From CAUTUX01 sp963545485 (GTDB lineage: Bacteria > Bacillota > Clostridia > Christensenellales > CAG-917), in assembly GCA_963545485.1 (NCBI GenBank), contig CAUUJG010000001.1, positions 1 through 64,000 on the forward strand: a stretch of 64,000 nt of DNA, written 5' to 3'. Positions 28,795-38,258 of this stretch are shown here, piece after piece (positions within the stretch are counted from its first letter, which is position 1; the number at the start of each line of letters is the position of its first letter). Both the position numbers and the translations under genes were made by a program. The notes under the pieces are model-generated. The model ran no database searches and was not told the DNA's origin. It worked only from the letters and a program-made list of their open reading frames with translations.

Positions 28795-30609
28795 ATGAAA
28801 AAATGCAATAAAATCAGAAGCAGTATTGGCGGTCAGGCTGTGCTTGAAGGTGTCATGATGCGTGGCAAAAAAAGCATGGCTACTGCAATTCGAACTGAAA
28901 CCGGTGAAATAACGGTTGAAAACAAATATCTCAAACAAACAAAGGCAAGACAGATAATAAATAAGATTCCTTTTATAAGAGGAGTAGTTAATTTATTTAG
29001 TCAAATGTTTGCTGGAACTGCATTAATAATGCGTTCAGCGGAGGTATTTGGTGAATTTGCGGAGCCTTCAAAATTTGAGGAACGGTTAGCAAAAAAATCT
29101 ACTAAAATTAAGCCGAACGATATTATGATGGGCTTTTCTGTTTTTCTTGGAATAGGACTTGCAGTTCTGCTATTTATAGTCCTTCCAACAGTTTTCAAGT
29201 CATTAATTGAGAAAGCGGCAAAGGCACAGAGTTGGCATCCCATAATAGGAAGTTTGATAGAAAGTGGAATAATGATAACTATTTTTATCATTTATATACT
29301 GTCAATTTCATTTATGAAAGATGTGAAACGCTTATTTATGTATCATGGGGCTGAGCACAAGACAATAGCATGTTATGAAAATAAACTTGATTTGACAGTT
29401 GAAAATGCTAGAAAAATGAGCAAAGAACATTCCAGATGTGGTACAACATTTATGTTTTTTGCATTAGTAGTTTCTATGTTGGTTTTTGCTTTTGTGACAT
29501 GGGGCTTGACAGCACTTAAATGGATTAATAATGGGAATCATAAGATTGTTGATGTGCTTATTAAAATAGCATGCAAAATAGTGTTTATTCCGGTTGTAGC
29601 GGGTATATCTTATGAAGTGTTAAAATTCTTTGCATTATCTGACAATATATTTTTTAGAATATGTAGAGCTCCTGGAATGCTTTTGCAAAAGCTGACGACA
29701 AGAGAGCCAGATGATGAAATGCTTGAAGTAGCAATAACAGCATTTAAAAAAGTTCAAGAAATGGATGAAAATTCAGAGATAGAGGAATGTAAATTTAAAA
29801 TAGAAGTTCAATATAGTAATGCTGTAAAAAAAGCAGAAAGCATTGTAAAAAATATTGAAAAGAGTGATATAGATTATGTGTTATGTGAAGCAAGTGGTAA
29901 GAATAGAAATGAGTTACCCTTACATAAATTTAGTAAAGATGAGTTTATGGGAGCACTCAAAGTATTTAATAAAATGAAAACTGGAATGCCAGTTCAGTAT
30001 GCTGTTGGTAAAGCTAATTTTTATGGTTATAACATGTTACTTGATGGAAGAGTACTAATTCCAAGATTTGAAACGGAAGAGTTGGTCTATAAAGCACTAG
30101 AAATTATTAATAAACATGGATATAAAAAGGTATTAGATTTATGTACTGGAAGTGGAGCGATAGGAATAGTTATATCAAAGAAGTCTGAATGCGAAGTGTT
30201 TGGAACTGATATTTCTGATGACGCACTAAAAGTTGCAAAAATTAACGGAGAGATGTTAAATGCAAAAATCAACTTTATACAAAGTGATTTATTTAATAAA
30301 GTTTTGGATAAATATGATTTAATTATTTCAAATCCTCCATATGTAGCGACAAGCGATATAGCTAAATTGGATAAAAAGGTTAAGAATTATGAACCAAAGC
30401 AAGCTCTCGATGGAGGCATTGACGGGTTGGACATCATTAGGAAAATCGCTCTTGAATATAAAAATTATCTAAATGAAAATGGCACTCTCATGTTTGAATT
30501 TGGGATAGGACAGACAGATGAAATTAAAAAAATATTTATTGATTCTGATGTGGAAATAATTAAAGACATTGCAGGTATTGATAGAATAGCAATAGTGAGG
30601 AAAAAGTGA
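28795..30609 (+). CDS. Fusion of DUF1385 (YqhQ-like) membrane protein and PrmC methyltransferase
   Basis: 604 residues. Residues 1 to about 310 are DUF1385: the SSIGGQAVLEGVMMRG signature, RGVVNLFSQM, and YHGAEHKTIACYE, with four membrane segments. Residues about 325-604 are the release-factor glutamine N5-methyltransferase PrmC/HemK: a helical N-domain, the SAM loop LDLCTGSGAIG (about 446-456) and the catalytic NPPYV (about 512-516). PrmC methylates the GGQ glutamine of RF1, encoded immediately downstream with overlapping stop and start. No ribosome binding site is obvious; the ATG lies in a CATGTT-TTC-AACATG inverted repeat. DUF1385 function is unknown. Confidence 0.88.
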   Translation: MKKCNKIRSSIGGQAVLEGVMMRGKKSMATAIRTETGEITVENKYLKQTKARQIINKIPFIRGVVNLFSQMFAGTALIMRSAEVFGEFAEPSKFEERLAKKSTKIKPNDIMMGFSVFLGIGLAVLLFIVLPTVFKSLIEKAAKAQSWHPIIGSLIESGIMITIFIIYILSISFMKDVKRLFMYHGAEHKTIACYENKLDLTVENARKMSKEHSRCGTTFMFFALVVSMLVFAFVTWGLTALKWINNGNHKIVDVLIKIACKIVFIPVVAGISYEVLKFFALSDNIFFRICRAPGMLLQKLTTREPDDEMLEVAITAFKKVQEMDENSEIEECKFKIEVQYSNAVKKAESIVKNIEKSDIDYVLCEASGKNRNELPLHKFSKDEFMGALKVFNKMKTGMPVQYAVGKANFYGYNMLLDGRVLIPRFETEELVYKALEIINKHGYKKVLDLCTGSGAIGIVISKKSECEVFGTDISDDALKVAKINGEMLNAKINFIQSDLFNKVLDKYDLIISNPPYVATSDIAKLDKKVKNYEPKQALDGGIDGLDIIRKIALEYKNYLNENGTLMFEFGIGQTDEIKKIFIDSDVEIIKDIAGIDRIAIVRKK

Positions 30610-31694
30610 TAATAACAGAGAAGACAATAATGAAGCTGGATAAGCTTACACAGAGGCATGAAGAGTTATCTAAATTAGTGTGTGATAGTGATGTAATAGG
30701 CAATCAGGAGCTTTATAAAAAGTATACAAAAGAAATGTCATCTATAGAGGAAGTTGTAGAAATATATAAAGAATATAAAACTCAAAAGGAAACATTATTA
30801 GAATGTCGTCAGATGCTTGAAATGGAAACAGATGCAACAATGAGGCAGATGGCAAAAGATGAAATTGAAATTTTGAAGTCTCAAATGGAAGAGACTGAAG
30901 AAAAATTGAAAATAGCAATGCTACCAAAAGATCCTAATGAGGATAACAATGTAATTATGGAAATTCGTTCTGGTGCTGGTGGAGATGAAGCTGGATTGTT
31001 TGGAACTGAGCTTATGAAAATGTATCGACATTATGCAGATGCTAACAAATGGAAAGTTGAAGAAGTAAATATGAGTTATAGCGAACTTGGAGGGGCAAAG
31101 GAACTGGTTTTTATGATAACTGGTAAGGGAGTGTACGGAAAATTAAAATTTGAAAGTGGAGTTCATAGAGTGCAGAGAGTTCCGGCAACTGAGTCGCAAG
31201 GTAGAGTCCATACATCGACTGTAACAGTTGCGGTATTACCAGAAGCGGAAGATGTTGAAGTTGTGATTAACGAAAATGATTTGAAAGTTGATACATATAG
31301 AAGTGGTGGTGCCGGTGGGCAACATGTTAATAAAACTGAATCTGCAATAAGAATAACACATATTCCTACTGGCATAATTGTTGAATGTCAAGATGAAAGA
31401 AGCCAGATTAAAAATAGAGAAAAAGCAATGAAAGTTTTGAAGAGTAGACTGTATGATTTTTATCAATCACAAGCAGATAAGGAATATGCAGAGAATAGAA
31501 GAATACAAGTAGGAACTGGAGATAGAAGTGAACGAATAAGGACATATAATTTTCCACAAGGTCGGGTTACGGATCACAGAATTGGTTTAACTTTGTACTC
31601 GCTTGATAAGTTTATGCTGGGTGATATGGAAGAGATGATTTCCGCATTAAGAATTGCTATGCAAAATAAACTGATGGAGTCAATTGATGATTAG
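30606..31694 (+). CDS. prfA: Peptide chain release factor 1
   Basis: Recognises UAA and UAG and triggers peptide release. The codon-recognition tripeptide appears as PAT in RVPATESQGRVHTS, which marks RF1 rather than RF2, and the catalytic GGQ is at 237-239 in SGGAGGQHVNK. GTG 30606 has GAGG five bases upstream and overlaps the prmC stop; ATG 30630 would give a 354-residue protein but has a weaker site. The modifying enzyme PrmC is encoded just upstream. Confidence 0.96.
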   Translation: MIITEKTIMKLDKLTQRHEELSKLVCDSDVIGNQELYKKYTKEMSSIEEVVEIYKEYKTQKETLLECRQMLEMETDATMRQMAKDEIEILKSQMEETEEKLKIAMLPKDPNEDNNVIMEIRSGAGGDEAGLFGTELMKMYRHYADANKWKVEEVNMSYSELGGAKELVFMITGKGVYGKLKFESGVHRVQRVPATESQGRVHTSTVTVAVLPEAEDVEVVINENDLKVDTYRSGGAGGQHVNKTESAIRITHIPTGIIVECQDERSQIKNREKAMKVLKSRLYDFYQSQADKEYAENRRIQVGTGDRSERIRTYNFPQGRVTDHRIGLTLYSLDKFMLGDMEEMISALRIAMQNKLMESIDD

Positions 31695-31745
31695 TTATAC
31701 AGAGATGTTAAATTATGTTAAACTGATAAAAATTCAGGTGACAAA

Positions 31746-33137
31746 ATGATAGTAAAGTTTAATCACAACAAAAATATAATTGAAGAAAACATGTATAGAC
31801 CATCCTTACAGGATGTTGCACAACCAAATCTTAATAGAAAAATATTTCCATATGGAAGTGTTCCAAGAGTAACATTCAATATGAGACATGTTCCTATGCA
31901 ATGTGCAAAAAATTTATATATAACAGATACGACATTCAGGGATGGGCAACAAGCATGTGAACCATTTTCAGTTGAAAATATCGTTACGCTCTTCAAGTTT
32001 TTGAATAAATTAGGTGGACCTAAAGGGATAATAAGACAGAGTGAATTTTTCTTATATTCTGATAAAGATAAGGAAGCCGTGAGAAAGTGTCAGGAACTTG
32101 GATATAGATTTCCGGAAGTTACGAGTTGGATAAGAGCAAATGAAAAAGATTTTGAGCTTGTTAAGAATATGGGCATAAAAGAAACCGGGATACTTGTAAG
32201 CTGTTCTGATTATCATATTTTTAAAAAAATGAAATTAACTAGAAGGGAAGCTTTAGATAAATATCTATCTATAGTAAAAATGGCGTTAGAAAGAAATATA
32301 GTTCCAAGATGTCATTTTGAAGATATAACGAGAGCAGACTTTTATGGTTTTGTTCTTCCATTTGCCATAGAACTACAGAATTTATCTAATGAAAGTGGAA
32401 TTCCTATTAAAATAAGGATGTGTGATACGATGGGGTACGGAATTACATATCCGGGAACATCGTTGCCAAGATCTGTTCAAGGTATTGTATATGGGTTAAA
32501 CCATTATGCTGAAATTCCGGAAGAGAGGCTTGAATGGCATGGTCATAATGATTTTCACAAGGCAGTTGTTAATTCCTCAACCGCATGGTTGTATGGGTGT
32601 TCAAGCGTATCAACAACTTTGATGGGTATAGGAGAAAGAACAGGCAATACACCTCTTGAAGCAATGTGTATAGAGTATGCAAGTCTTCGTGGAAATACTG
32701 GTGGCATGGATTTAACTGTTATTACAGAAATAGCGGAATATTTTGAAAAAGTGATGAAAATAGAAATTCCTGCGAGAACACCTTTTGTTGGAAAAAATTT
32801 CAACGCAACAAAAGCTGGAATACATGCAGACGGTATGTTGAAGAACCCTGAAATTTATAATATTTTTGATACTGAAAAAATTCTTAATAGACCTCCAGGA
32901 GTAATAATTGATGCATTTAGCGGGCTTGCGGGAGTTGCTTTTTGGGTTAACAATTTCTTTTCATTAGCAGATGATGAAAAAATTGATAAGCAGAGTGAGG
33001 TTGTTTTAAAAATGAAAAACGATATTGACGAAGAATATGCGAACGGACGAACCACCTCAATGAGTGATTCGGAATTAAAGAAAATGTTAAAGAAACATGA
33101 TCCAAAACTATATAGTAAACTAACGGAAGAAAAATAA
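31746..33137 (+). CDS. HMGL-type acyltransferase (homocitrate/Re-citrate synthase-like)
   Basis: 463 residues of the DRE-TIM metallolyase superfamily, which condenses acetyl-CoA with an alpha-keto acid. Near residue 60 is TDTTFRDGQQ with Arg65 and Asp66; the HxH metal ligands are His265 and His267 in EWHGHNDF; the GIGERTGNTPLE loop is near 300. It lacks the C-terminal LeuA regulatory domain of 2-isopropylmalate synthase, and leu genes are absent nearby. Length and motif set fit the Re-citrate synthase/homocitrate synthase-like group of Clostridia; the substrate is inferred. The ribosome binding site is AGGTG. The next gene has its own promoter. Confidence 0.7.
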   Translation: MIVKFNHNKNIIEENMYRPSLQDVAQPNLNRKIFPYGSVPRVTFNMRHVPMQCAKNLYITDTTFRDGQQACEPFSVENIVTLFKFLNKLGGPKGIIRQSEFFLYSDKDKEAVRKCQELGYRFPEVTSWIRANEKDFELVKNMGIKETGILVSCSDYHIFKKMKLTRREALDKYLSIVKMALERNIVPRCHFEDITRADFYGFVLPFAIELQNLSNESGIPIKIRMCDTMGYGITYPGTSLPRSVQGIVYGLNHYAEIPEERLEWHGHNDFHKAVVNSSTAWLYGCSSVSTTLMGIGERTGNTPLEAMCIEYASLRGNTGGMDLTVITEIAEYFEKVMKIEIPARTPFVGKNFNATKAGIHADGMLKNPEIYNIFDTEKILNRPPGVIIDAFSGLAGVAFWVNNFFSLADDEKIDKQSEVVLKMKNDIDEEYANGRTTSMSDSELKKMLKKHDPKLYSKLTEEK

Positions 33138-33143
33138 TCAATA

Positions 33144-33173
33144 TTGAAGATAGAGCAAGCCATATGCTAAAAT
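33144..33173 (+). promoter_or_regulatory. Promoter for the P-loop gene, thrC and trpS run
   Basis: TTGAAG (33144-33149), 18 bases, TAAAAT (33168-33173) with an extended -10 TGC just before it. GGAGGGA follows upstream of ATG 33208. Confidence 0.55.
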
Positions 33174-33207
33174 TTAAGTAGCGAAAGCGAATTAAATGGA
33201 GGGAAGA

Positions 33208-33627
33208 ATGATTAATTACATAATAGGCGAAAAGGGTTTTGGAAAGACAAAAGCCATGATTGATCTGGCAAATACAGAAGTTGAAAAGGCAAAAGGAGAC
33301 ATTGTTTTTTTAACTGATAAAAACAAAAACATACATGCAGTATCTAATAAGGTCAGATTAATACCTATTGAAGAAAGTGGAATGAGCGTCGCTACATTAA
33401 CGGAAGATATGATGCTTGGATTTATTTGTGGAGTGCTATCTGCAAATTATGATATTCAGACAATGTATATAGATGGAGCACACAGGTTATTAAATAAACA
33501 GGTATCAGACATGGAGTATTTTTTTACAAACTTAGCAAAGATTGCTGATAATACAAAAGTTAATTTTTGTGTAAGTGTAAGCACTAATGTGGAGAATACA
33601 CCAAAGTTTATAAAGAAAAAGAAATAA
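33208..33627 (+). CDS. Small P-loop NTPase of unknown role
   Basis: 139 residues. Walker A is GEKGFGKTKA at the N-terminus (about 7-16) and a Walker B-like strand is TMYIDGAHRL near 90-99. The start is ATG 33208 because GGAGGGA lies directly before it; an in-frame ATG at 33196 precedes the ribosome binding site. Similar small proteins are often labelled PilT-like in Clostridia, without evidence for a pilus role. It abuts thrC with no spacer. Confidence 0.75.
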   Translation: MINYIIGEKGFGKTKAMIDLANTEVEKAKGDIVFLTDKNKNIHAVSNKVRLIPIEESGMSVATLTEDMMLGFICGVLSANYDIQTMYIDGAHRLLNKQVSDMEYFFTNLAKIADNTKVNFCVSVSTNVENTPKFIKKKK

Positions 33628-35106
33628 ATGAAGTTTGTAAGTACACGAAACGGTAAGAAAGAATATGAACCTTGCGAAGCGATCATCAAGGGCATAGCGG
33701 ATGATGGGGGATTGTTTGTTCCACAAGTTTTTCCTTTAATTACATTTGACGATATTGCAAAATTTGCTGAGATGTCTTATGAGGAGTGTGCGGCGAAAGT
33801 ATTATCACTTTATTTAGATGATATCGGATATGACAAACTTTTAGACATAACAAAAAAAGCTTATTCAAAATTTGATGGAGATGCTTGTCAGGCTTTAATA
33901 ATAGCTGATCATTTGGCAGTTATGGAACTATGGCACGGACCGACATTTGCATTTAAAGATATGGCGTTAACTGTGTTGCCATATTTAATTGTTGAGAGTA
34001 AGAAGATATTAAAGAAAAATGAAAAAACACTCATATTAGTAGCGACAAGCGGGGATACAGGGAAAGCAGCACTTGAGGGATTTAAGGATGTTGCAGGTAC
34101 CGAGATAACAGTTTTATTTCCAAATGATGGAGTAAGTGAAATGCAGAAATTGCAGATGCTTACTCAAGAAGGAAATAATGTGCATGTATTTTCTATTAAT
34201 GGCAATTTTGATGATGCACAAAGTACAGTAAAAGCAATTTTTAATGACAAAAAAATAGTTGATAAATTGAAAGAGAAGAACATTGTTATGTCTTCTGCAA
34301 ATTCAATAAATTTTGGAAGACTTGCTCCTCAAATAGCTTATTATATATACACATATGCATCGCTTGTAAGTGCAGGACAAATAAAAAACGGTGAGAAGAT
34401 AAACTTTATTGTTCCGACTGGAAACTTTGGGAACATCCTTGCAGGCTATTATGCATTTAAGATGGGATTACCTATTAACAATCTTATAATTGCTTCAAAT
34501 AAGAATAATATATTAACGGACTTTTTTGAGACCGGAGAATATGATATTAATAGAAAATTCTTTAAAACAATATCACCATCGATGGATATTTTAATATCAT
34601 CGAATTTAGAAAGATTGCTCTTTGAATTGATGGACAGAAATAGCGACTATATTATAGAGATCTATAAGAGTTTATCCGAAAAAGGTAAGTTTAGTGTAGA
34701 TAAAGAAGTTTTAAAAAACAGTATTTTTAAAGCCGATTGGGCAGATGAAGAAGATACAAGAGAAACAATAAAGGAATCATTTAAAAATGAAGATTATTTA
34801 TTTGATACACACACAGCAGTTGCAAAAGCAGTTTATGATAGTCATGTAAAAGACTTTGAGAATATATATACTGTTATTGTTTCTACAGCGAGCCCTTTTA
34901 AATTTGCTATAGATGTATATAATGCAATTGCTGGAAAGAAAGAGAAGGATGCAGTTGAATCGTTATCAAAGCTTGAAGACTTCACAGCATGGGAATGTCC
35001 CGAAGCTATTTTAAGTTTAAAAGATAAAAAAATTATACATAATAAAACAATTAATAAAGAAGATGCTCGAAAAGCAATACTTGCAGATATGGGAATAGAT
35101 GAATAA
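33628..35106 (+). CDS. thrC: Threonine synthase
   Basis: A PLP enzyme converting O-phosphohomoserine to threonine. At 492 residues it is the longer (class II, E. coli/yeast-like) form. The PLP lysine is Lys110 in HGPTFAFKDMA; the phosphate-binding glycine loop is VATSGDTGKAAL; GNFGNILAGYYA is also typical. It starts directly after the preceding stop and overlaps trpS by eight bases. An aspartate kinase of the same pathway is at 62162. Confidence 0.95.
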   Translation: MKFVSTRNGKKEYEPCEAIIKGIADDGGLFVPQVFPLITFDDIAKFAEMSYEECAAKVLSLYLDDIGYDKLLDITKKAYSKFDGDACQALIIADHLAVMELWHGPTFAFKDMALTVLPYLIVESKKILKKNEKTLILVATSGDTGKAALEGFKDVAGTEITVLFPNDGVSEMQKLQMLTQEGNNVHVFSINGNFDDAQSTVKAIFNDKKIVDKLKEKNIVMSSANSINFGRLAPQIAYYIYTYASLVSAGQIKNGEKINFIVPTGNFGNILAGYYAFKMGLPINNLIIASNKNNILTDFFETGEYDINRKFFKTISPSMDILISSNLERLLFELMDRNSDYIIEIYKSLSEKGKFSVDKEVLKNSIFKADWADEEDTRETIKESFKNEDYLFDTHTAVAKAVYDSHVKDFENIYTVIVSTASPFKFAIDVYNAIAGKKEKDAVESLSKLEDFTAWECPEAILSLKDKKIIHNKTINKEDARKAILADMGIDE

Positions 35107-36094
35107 AAAAAGAATAATCAGTGGAATACAGCCAACTGGAGTAATGACACTTGGAAATTATCTTGGAGCTGTAAAGAATTGGCAAGAGATGCAAGATGAT
35201 TACCAGTCACTTTTTTTTATTGCCGATTTGCATGCATTGACGGTAAGACAAGATCCTAAGGATTTTAGACAGTCATGTATCAATTTTTTTGCACAGCTAC
35301 TTGCGTGCGGGGTTGATCCTAAAAAGGCAACAGTATATTTTCAGTCTGCTGTTCCAGCACATTGTGAGCTTGCATGGTTGTTAAATTGTAATACATATAT
35401 TGGTGAGCTTTCCAGAATGACACAGTTTAAAGATAAGTCACAAAAGCATTCAGAAAATATAAATGCAGGTTTATTTACTTATCCCGTTCTAATGGCTGCA
35501 GATATTTTGTTATTTAAATCAAACCTTGTACCGGTTGGAGTTGATCAAAAACAACATCTTGAAATAACTAGAAATATTGCTGAAAGGTTTAATAACATAT
35601 ATGGCGAAACATTTATAGTTCCAGAGCCATATATTCAGAAAACCGGAGCAAAAATATGTTCGTTACAAGATCCTACTAGCAAGATGTCAAAAAGTGATAA
35701 GGATGCAAATGCAACGATATCAGTATTTGACAGTGAAGAGATAACAGTTAAAAAATTCAAAAGAGCTGTTACGGATAGTGATTCGGAAATTGTATATAGA
35801 GAAGATAAACTAGGGATAAGCAACCTTTTAACAATATATGCAACAATACAAAATAAAAGTATCGAAGAGGCAGAAAAAGAGTTTACATCATTTGGATATG
35901 GGCAGTTTAAAATGGCGGTTGCTGATGCAGTAAATGCCGCATTGAAGCCTGTTCGTGAAAAATATATTCAACTTCTTAAAGATCCGGCAATGATACTATC
36001 AATCGCTGATAAAGGTGCAAAGGAAGCAAAGGTAATTGCAGAAAAAACATTGCATGAAGTTAGAGATAAAATGGGTTTAATTAGTAACCGGTAA
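35099..36094 (+). CDS. trpS: Tryptophanyl-tRNA synthetase
   Basis: Charges tRNA-Trp. It is a 331-residue class I synthetase with the HIGH-equivalent TLGNYLGA near residue 16-23, GVDQKQHLE near 147, and KMSKS near 195-199. It overlaps thrC by eight bases, and its stop overlaps the next start (TAATG). It lies about 2.4 kb upstream of a hip-type kinase locus whose E. coli relative is reported to phosphorylate TrpS in the KMSKS loop. Confidence 0.96.
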   Translation: MNKKRIISGIQPTGVMTLGNYLGAVKNWQEMQDDYQSLFFIADLHALTVRQDPKDFRQSCINFFAQLLACGVDPKKATVYFQSAVPAHCELAWLLNCNTYIGELSRMTQFKDKSQKHSENINAGLFTYPVLMAADILLFKSNLVPVGVDQKQHLEITRNIAERFNNIYGETFIVPEPYIQKTGAKICSLQDPTSKMSKSDKDANATISVFDSEEITVKKFKRAVTDSDSEIVYREDKLGISNLLTIYATIQNKSIEEAEKEFTSFGYGQFKMAVADAVNAALKPVREKYIQLLKDPAMILSIADKGAKEAKVIAEKTLHEVRDKMGLISNR

Positions 36095-36957
36095 TGTTCG
36101 GATATATAGTTCCAGATAAAGCAAATTTATATATAAAAGATTTTCAAGTTTATAATGCATTTTATTGTTCATTATGTAAGGCATTATCACTAGAAGGCAA
36201 TCAGTTAACAAGACTTTCTGCGAATTATGATGCAACTTTTTTTGATATATTCGTACACGCTATATTGAAAAAAGAAGTCGCAATTAAGGTTGAGACATGT
36301 ATGATAGCGATGAAAAAAAAGAATGTTGTAAAGATCGACGAACTCACAATCAGAGTTGCAGATGTAGCAGTATTATTACTTTATTATAGCCTTACAGATG
36401 ACATACTTGATGGGAAGAAGTCCAGAAGAATTTTACGAACATCATTTGCTTTCAGAGCAAGGAAGGCAAAAAAAAGAGAACCGATTATCAATACTATTAT
36501 TGAAGAGTCATATAAAAGGCTCAGGGAGCTTGAAGAAGAACAGTGTGTAAGTATTGATAGAGTGGCCGACACATCAGCGAAAATGCTTCAAGATATAACC
36601 AACCAATTTAAAAGATTGAATTATGAGGAGAGTAATTTCATCTATAATATAGGCAAGTTAATATACCTTTTTGATGCAATTGATGATATAGAAGAGGATA
36701 CTAAAAATAAAACATATAATCCAATTCTTCTTATTTATGGTTTATGTAAAGATAAGAAAGAATATTTAGAAAAACATAGCAGGGAAATAAAATTTATCCT
36801 TAACTCGACATACAGCAGAATTATCGAATGTTATGACAAAATGGAAATTGTGGAGTTTGAAGGGATTCTATCTAATATAATTTACTTAGGAATTAGAAAT
36901 CAAATTGATACAATAATGTCTGGAGACGGGAAATGTGGCTATAGCCAGCGAATATGA
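36094..36957 (+). CDS. DUF5685 family protein
   Basis: 287 residues. The opening MFGYIVPDKANLYIKDFQVYNAFYCSLCK is the DUF5685 signature, with C-x-x-C (CSLC), and SANYDATFFDIF follows. An aspartate-rich helix FDAIDDIEEDTKNKTYNP (about 190-207) resembles the metal-binding DDxxED segments of isoprenoid synthase-like folds. The function is unknown. It is translationally coupled to trpS and followed by a Cys-rich J-like protein. Confidence 0.75.
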   Translation: MFGYIVPDKANLYIKDFQVYNAFYCSLCKALSLEGNQLTRLSANYDATFFDIFVHAILKKEVAIKVETCMIAMKKKNVVKIDELTIRVADVAVLLLYYSLTDDILDGKKSRRILRTSFAFRARKAKKREPIINTIIEESYKRLRELEEEQCVSIDRVADTSAKMLQDITNQFKRLNYEESNFIYNIGKLIYLFDAIDDIEEDTKNKTYNPILLIYGLCKDKKEYLEKHSREIKFILNSTYSRIIECYDKMEIVEFEGILSNIIYLGIRNQIDTIMSGDGKCGYSQRI

Positions 36958-36987
36958 TTTTTTATTTTGGTTGCAGTAGAATTTTGG

Positions 36988-36993
36988 TAAAAT
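36988..36993 (+). promoter_or_regulatory. Possible extended -10 promoter element
   Basis: TGGTAAAAT with no good -35 match. ATG 37002 is eight bases beyond the hexamer, again the geometry of a leaderless start. Confidence 0.3.
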
Positions 36994-36995
36994 AA

Positions 36996-37631
36996 ATGAA
37001 CATGGAAAAAAAAGATTTAGAATATTTTGGATTAGATGAGAATGCAACTATAGAAGAGTTGGAAAGTGGTTATAACGAGAAACTGTGCGAGATTGAAAAA
37101 TCCGAAGCAGAGGAAAATAAGAAAAAAGAGATCAAATCTGAAATTGAAGAAAAACATGTATCAGCACTTGAATATATAAAAAACAGAAATTTAAAGGAGA
37201 AGGTGTTGGAAGGTGTTGTAGATGTTTTTATGCCAGTGCGAAAAGCCTTAAAGGCGAAAAATATTGCGGAAGCTCAAAGTATTTTGGATAACATAGATGT
37301 AAGAGATGGTGATTGGCATTATCACCAGGCAATGGTTTACTATGAGCAGAATTGGCAGTCGGAATCAAAAAAACAACTTGAAATGGCAATGTCTCTTGAA
37401 CCTATGAATGTTAAATATAGACAAGCATATGACAAATTATGTGCAAGTGATATTGCAAAGACAGCTTTTGGCAATGAAGAGGAAAGAAAGACTAAAACAG
37501 AAAGGACATATTCTCCAGAACAAGGCATGAATAGTGATCGTGGTAGAAATGTTTGTTGTGGAGTATGTCAGGGATTAATTTGTGCTGATTGCTGTTGTGA
37601 ATGTCTCGGCGGAGATCTTCTTCCCTGTTAA
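36996..37631 (+). CDS. J-domain/TPR-like protein with Cys-rich C-terminus
   Basis: 211 residues, or 209 from ATG 37002, with no ribosome binding site for either. Residues about 3-60 resemble a degenerate J-domain (YFGLDENATIEELESGYNEKL) without an HPD motif. Residues about 75-150 look like a TPR-type helical repeat (WHYHQAMVYYEQN, QLEMAMSLEP). The last 27 residues hold nine cysteines (CCGVCQGLICADCCCECLGG), suggesting metal or membrane-peripheral binding. It stands between a DUF5685 gene and a membrane protein gene. Confidence 0.65.
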   Translation: MNMEKKDLEYFGLDENATIEELESGYNEKLCEIEKSEAEENKKKEIKSEIEEKHVSALEYIKNRNLKEKVLEGVVDVFMPVRKALKAKNIAEAQSILDNIDVRDGDWHYHQAMVYYEQNWQSESKKQLEMAMSLEPMNVKYRQAYDKLCASDIAKTAFGNEEERKTKTERTYSPEQGMNSDRGRNVCCGVCQGLICADCCCECLGGDLLPC

Positions 37632-38258
37632 ATGAAGCACACGAAACATGTAAAGACAATTACATATTCAGCTATAGCAGTTGCAGTATCCATAGTGCTT
37701 TTGGCGATTGCTAGATTTGCACAGGTTGTTGATTTAACAGTTCTTTTATTGGTAGCAGTTATAATTTGTATACCATTTTGTGAACAACTTTATGCCGCTG
37801 GGGTGTTAGCGTATGTTATTGTTGCAGTAGCAGCACCTTTTGTTACAGGGAAGTATATATTATCATTTATGTTTGTTTTTTGGATTGGACCGAGTGCATT
37901 GGTGCTGGCTGGATGGGAGAGAACAAAATACAAAAAATATTTTGGAATACTGTTGGCAGTTGTTATTCTGAATGTAGCATTTTGGTGTCAATATGCATTG
38001 ATTAAGCACTTCTTCTTTAAAGAGTTTTATGCTACAACTCAAATTTTAATTAAATTAAAACAAAAGACCTCTAAAGTAGGATTTATATTGTTGCTTTTAG
38101 GACTATGGCATGTGTTCACTATACTTGCAGATTACGCAGTACTATTTTTATATAGATATATTTATCGTGAAATATATGTAAAACGGCTACATGTTGAAGA
38201 TAATTCTGAAAAGAAAACAATATTAAATGATGATGAGACAGATGTTTTTGATAATTAA
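37632..38258 (+). CDS. Five-spanning membrane protein of unknown function
   Basis: 208 residues with five or six hydrophobic segments (about 9-32, 35-52, 56-72, 76-96, 104-122, 150-175) and a charged cytoplasmic tail. The compact N-terminal helices and FVFWIGPSALVLAGWERTKYKK loop recall S-component-like membrane proteins, but no motif proves it. It begins one base after the stop of the Cys-rich gene, without its own ribosome binding site, so translation is probably coupled. Confidence 0.6.
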   Translation: MKHTKHVKTITYSAIAVAVSIVLLAIARFAQVVDLTVLLLVAVIICIPFCEQLYAAGVLAYVIVAVAAPFVTGKYILSFMFVFWIGPSALVLAGWERTKYKKYFGILLAVVILNVAFWCQYALIKHFFFKEFYATTQILIKLKQKTSKVGFILLLLGLWHVFTILADYAVLFLYRYIYREIYVKRLHVEDNSEKKTILNDDETDVFDN

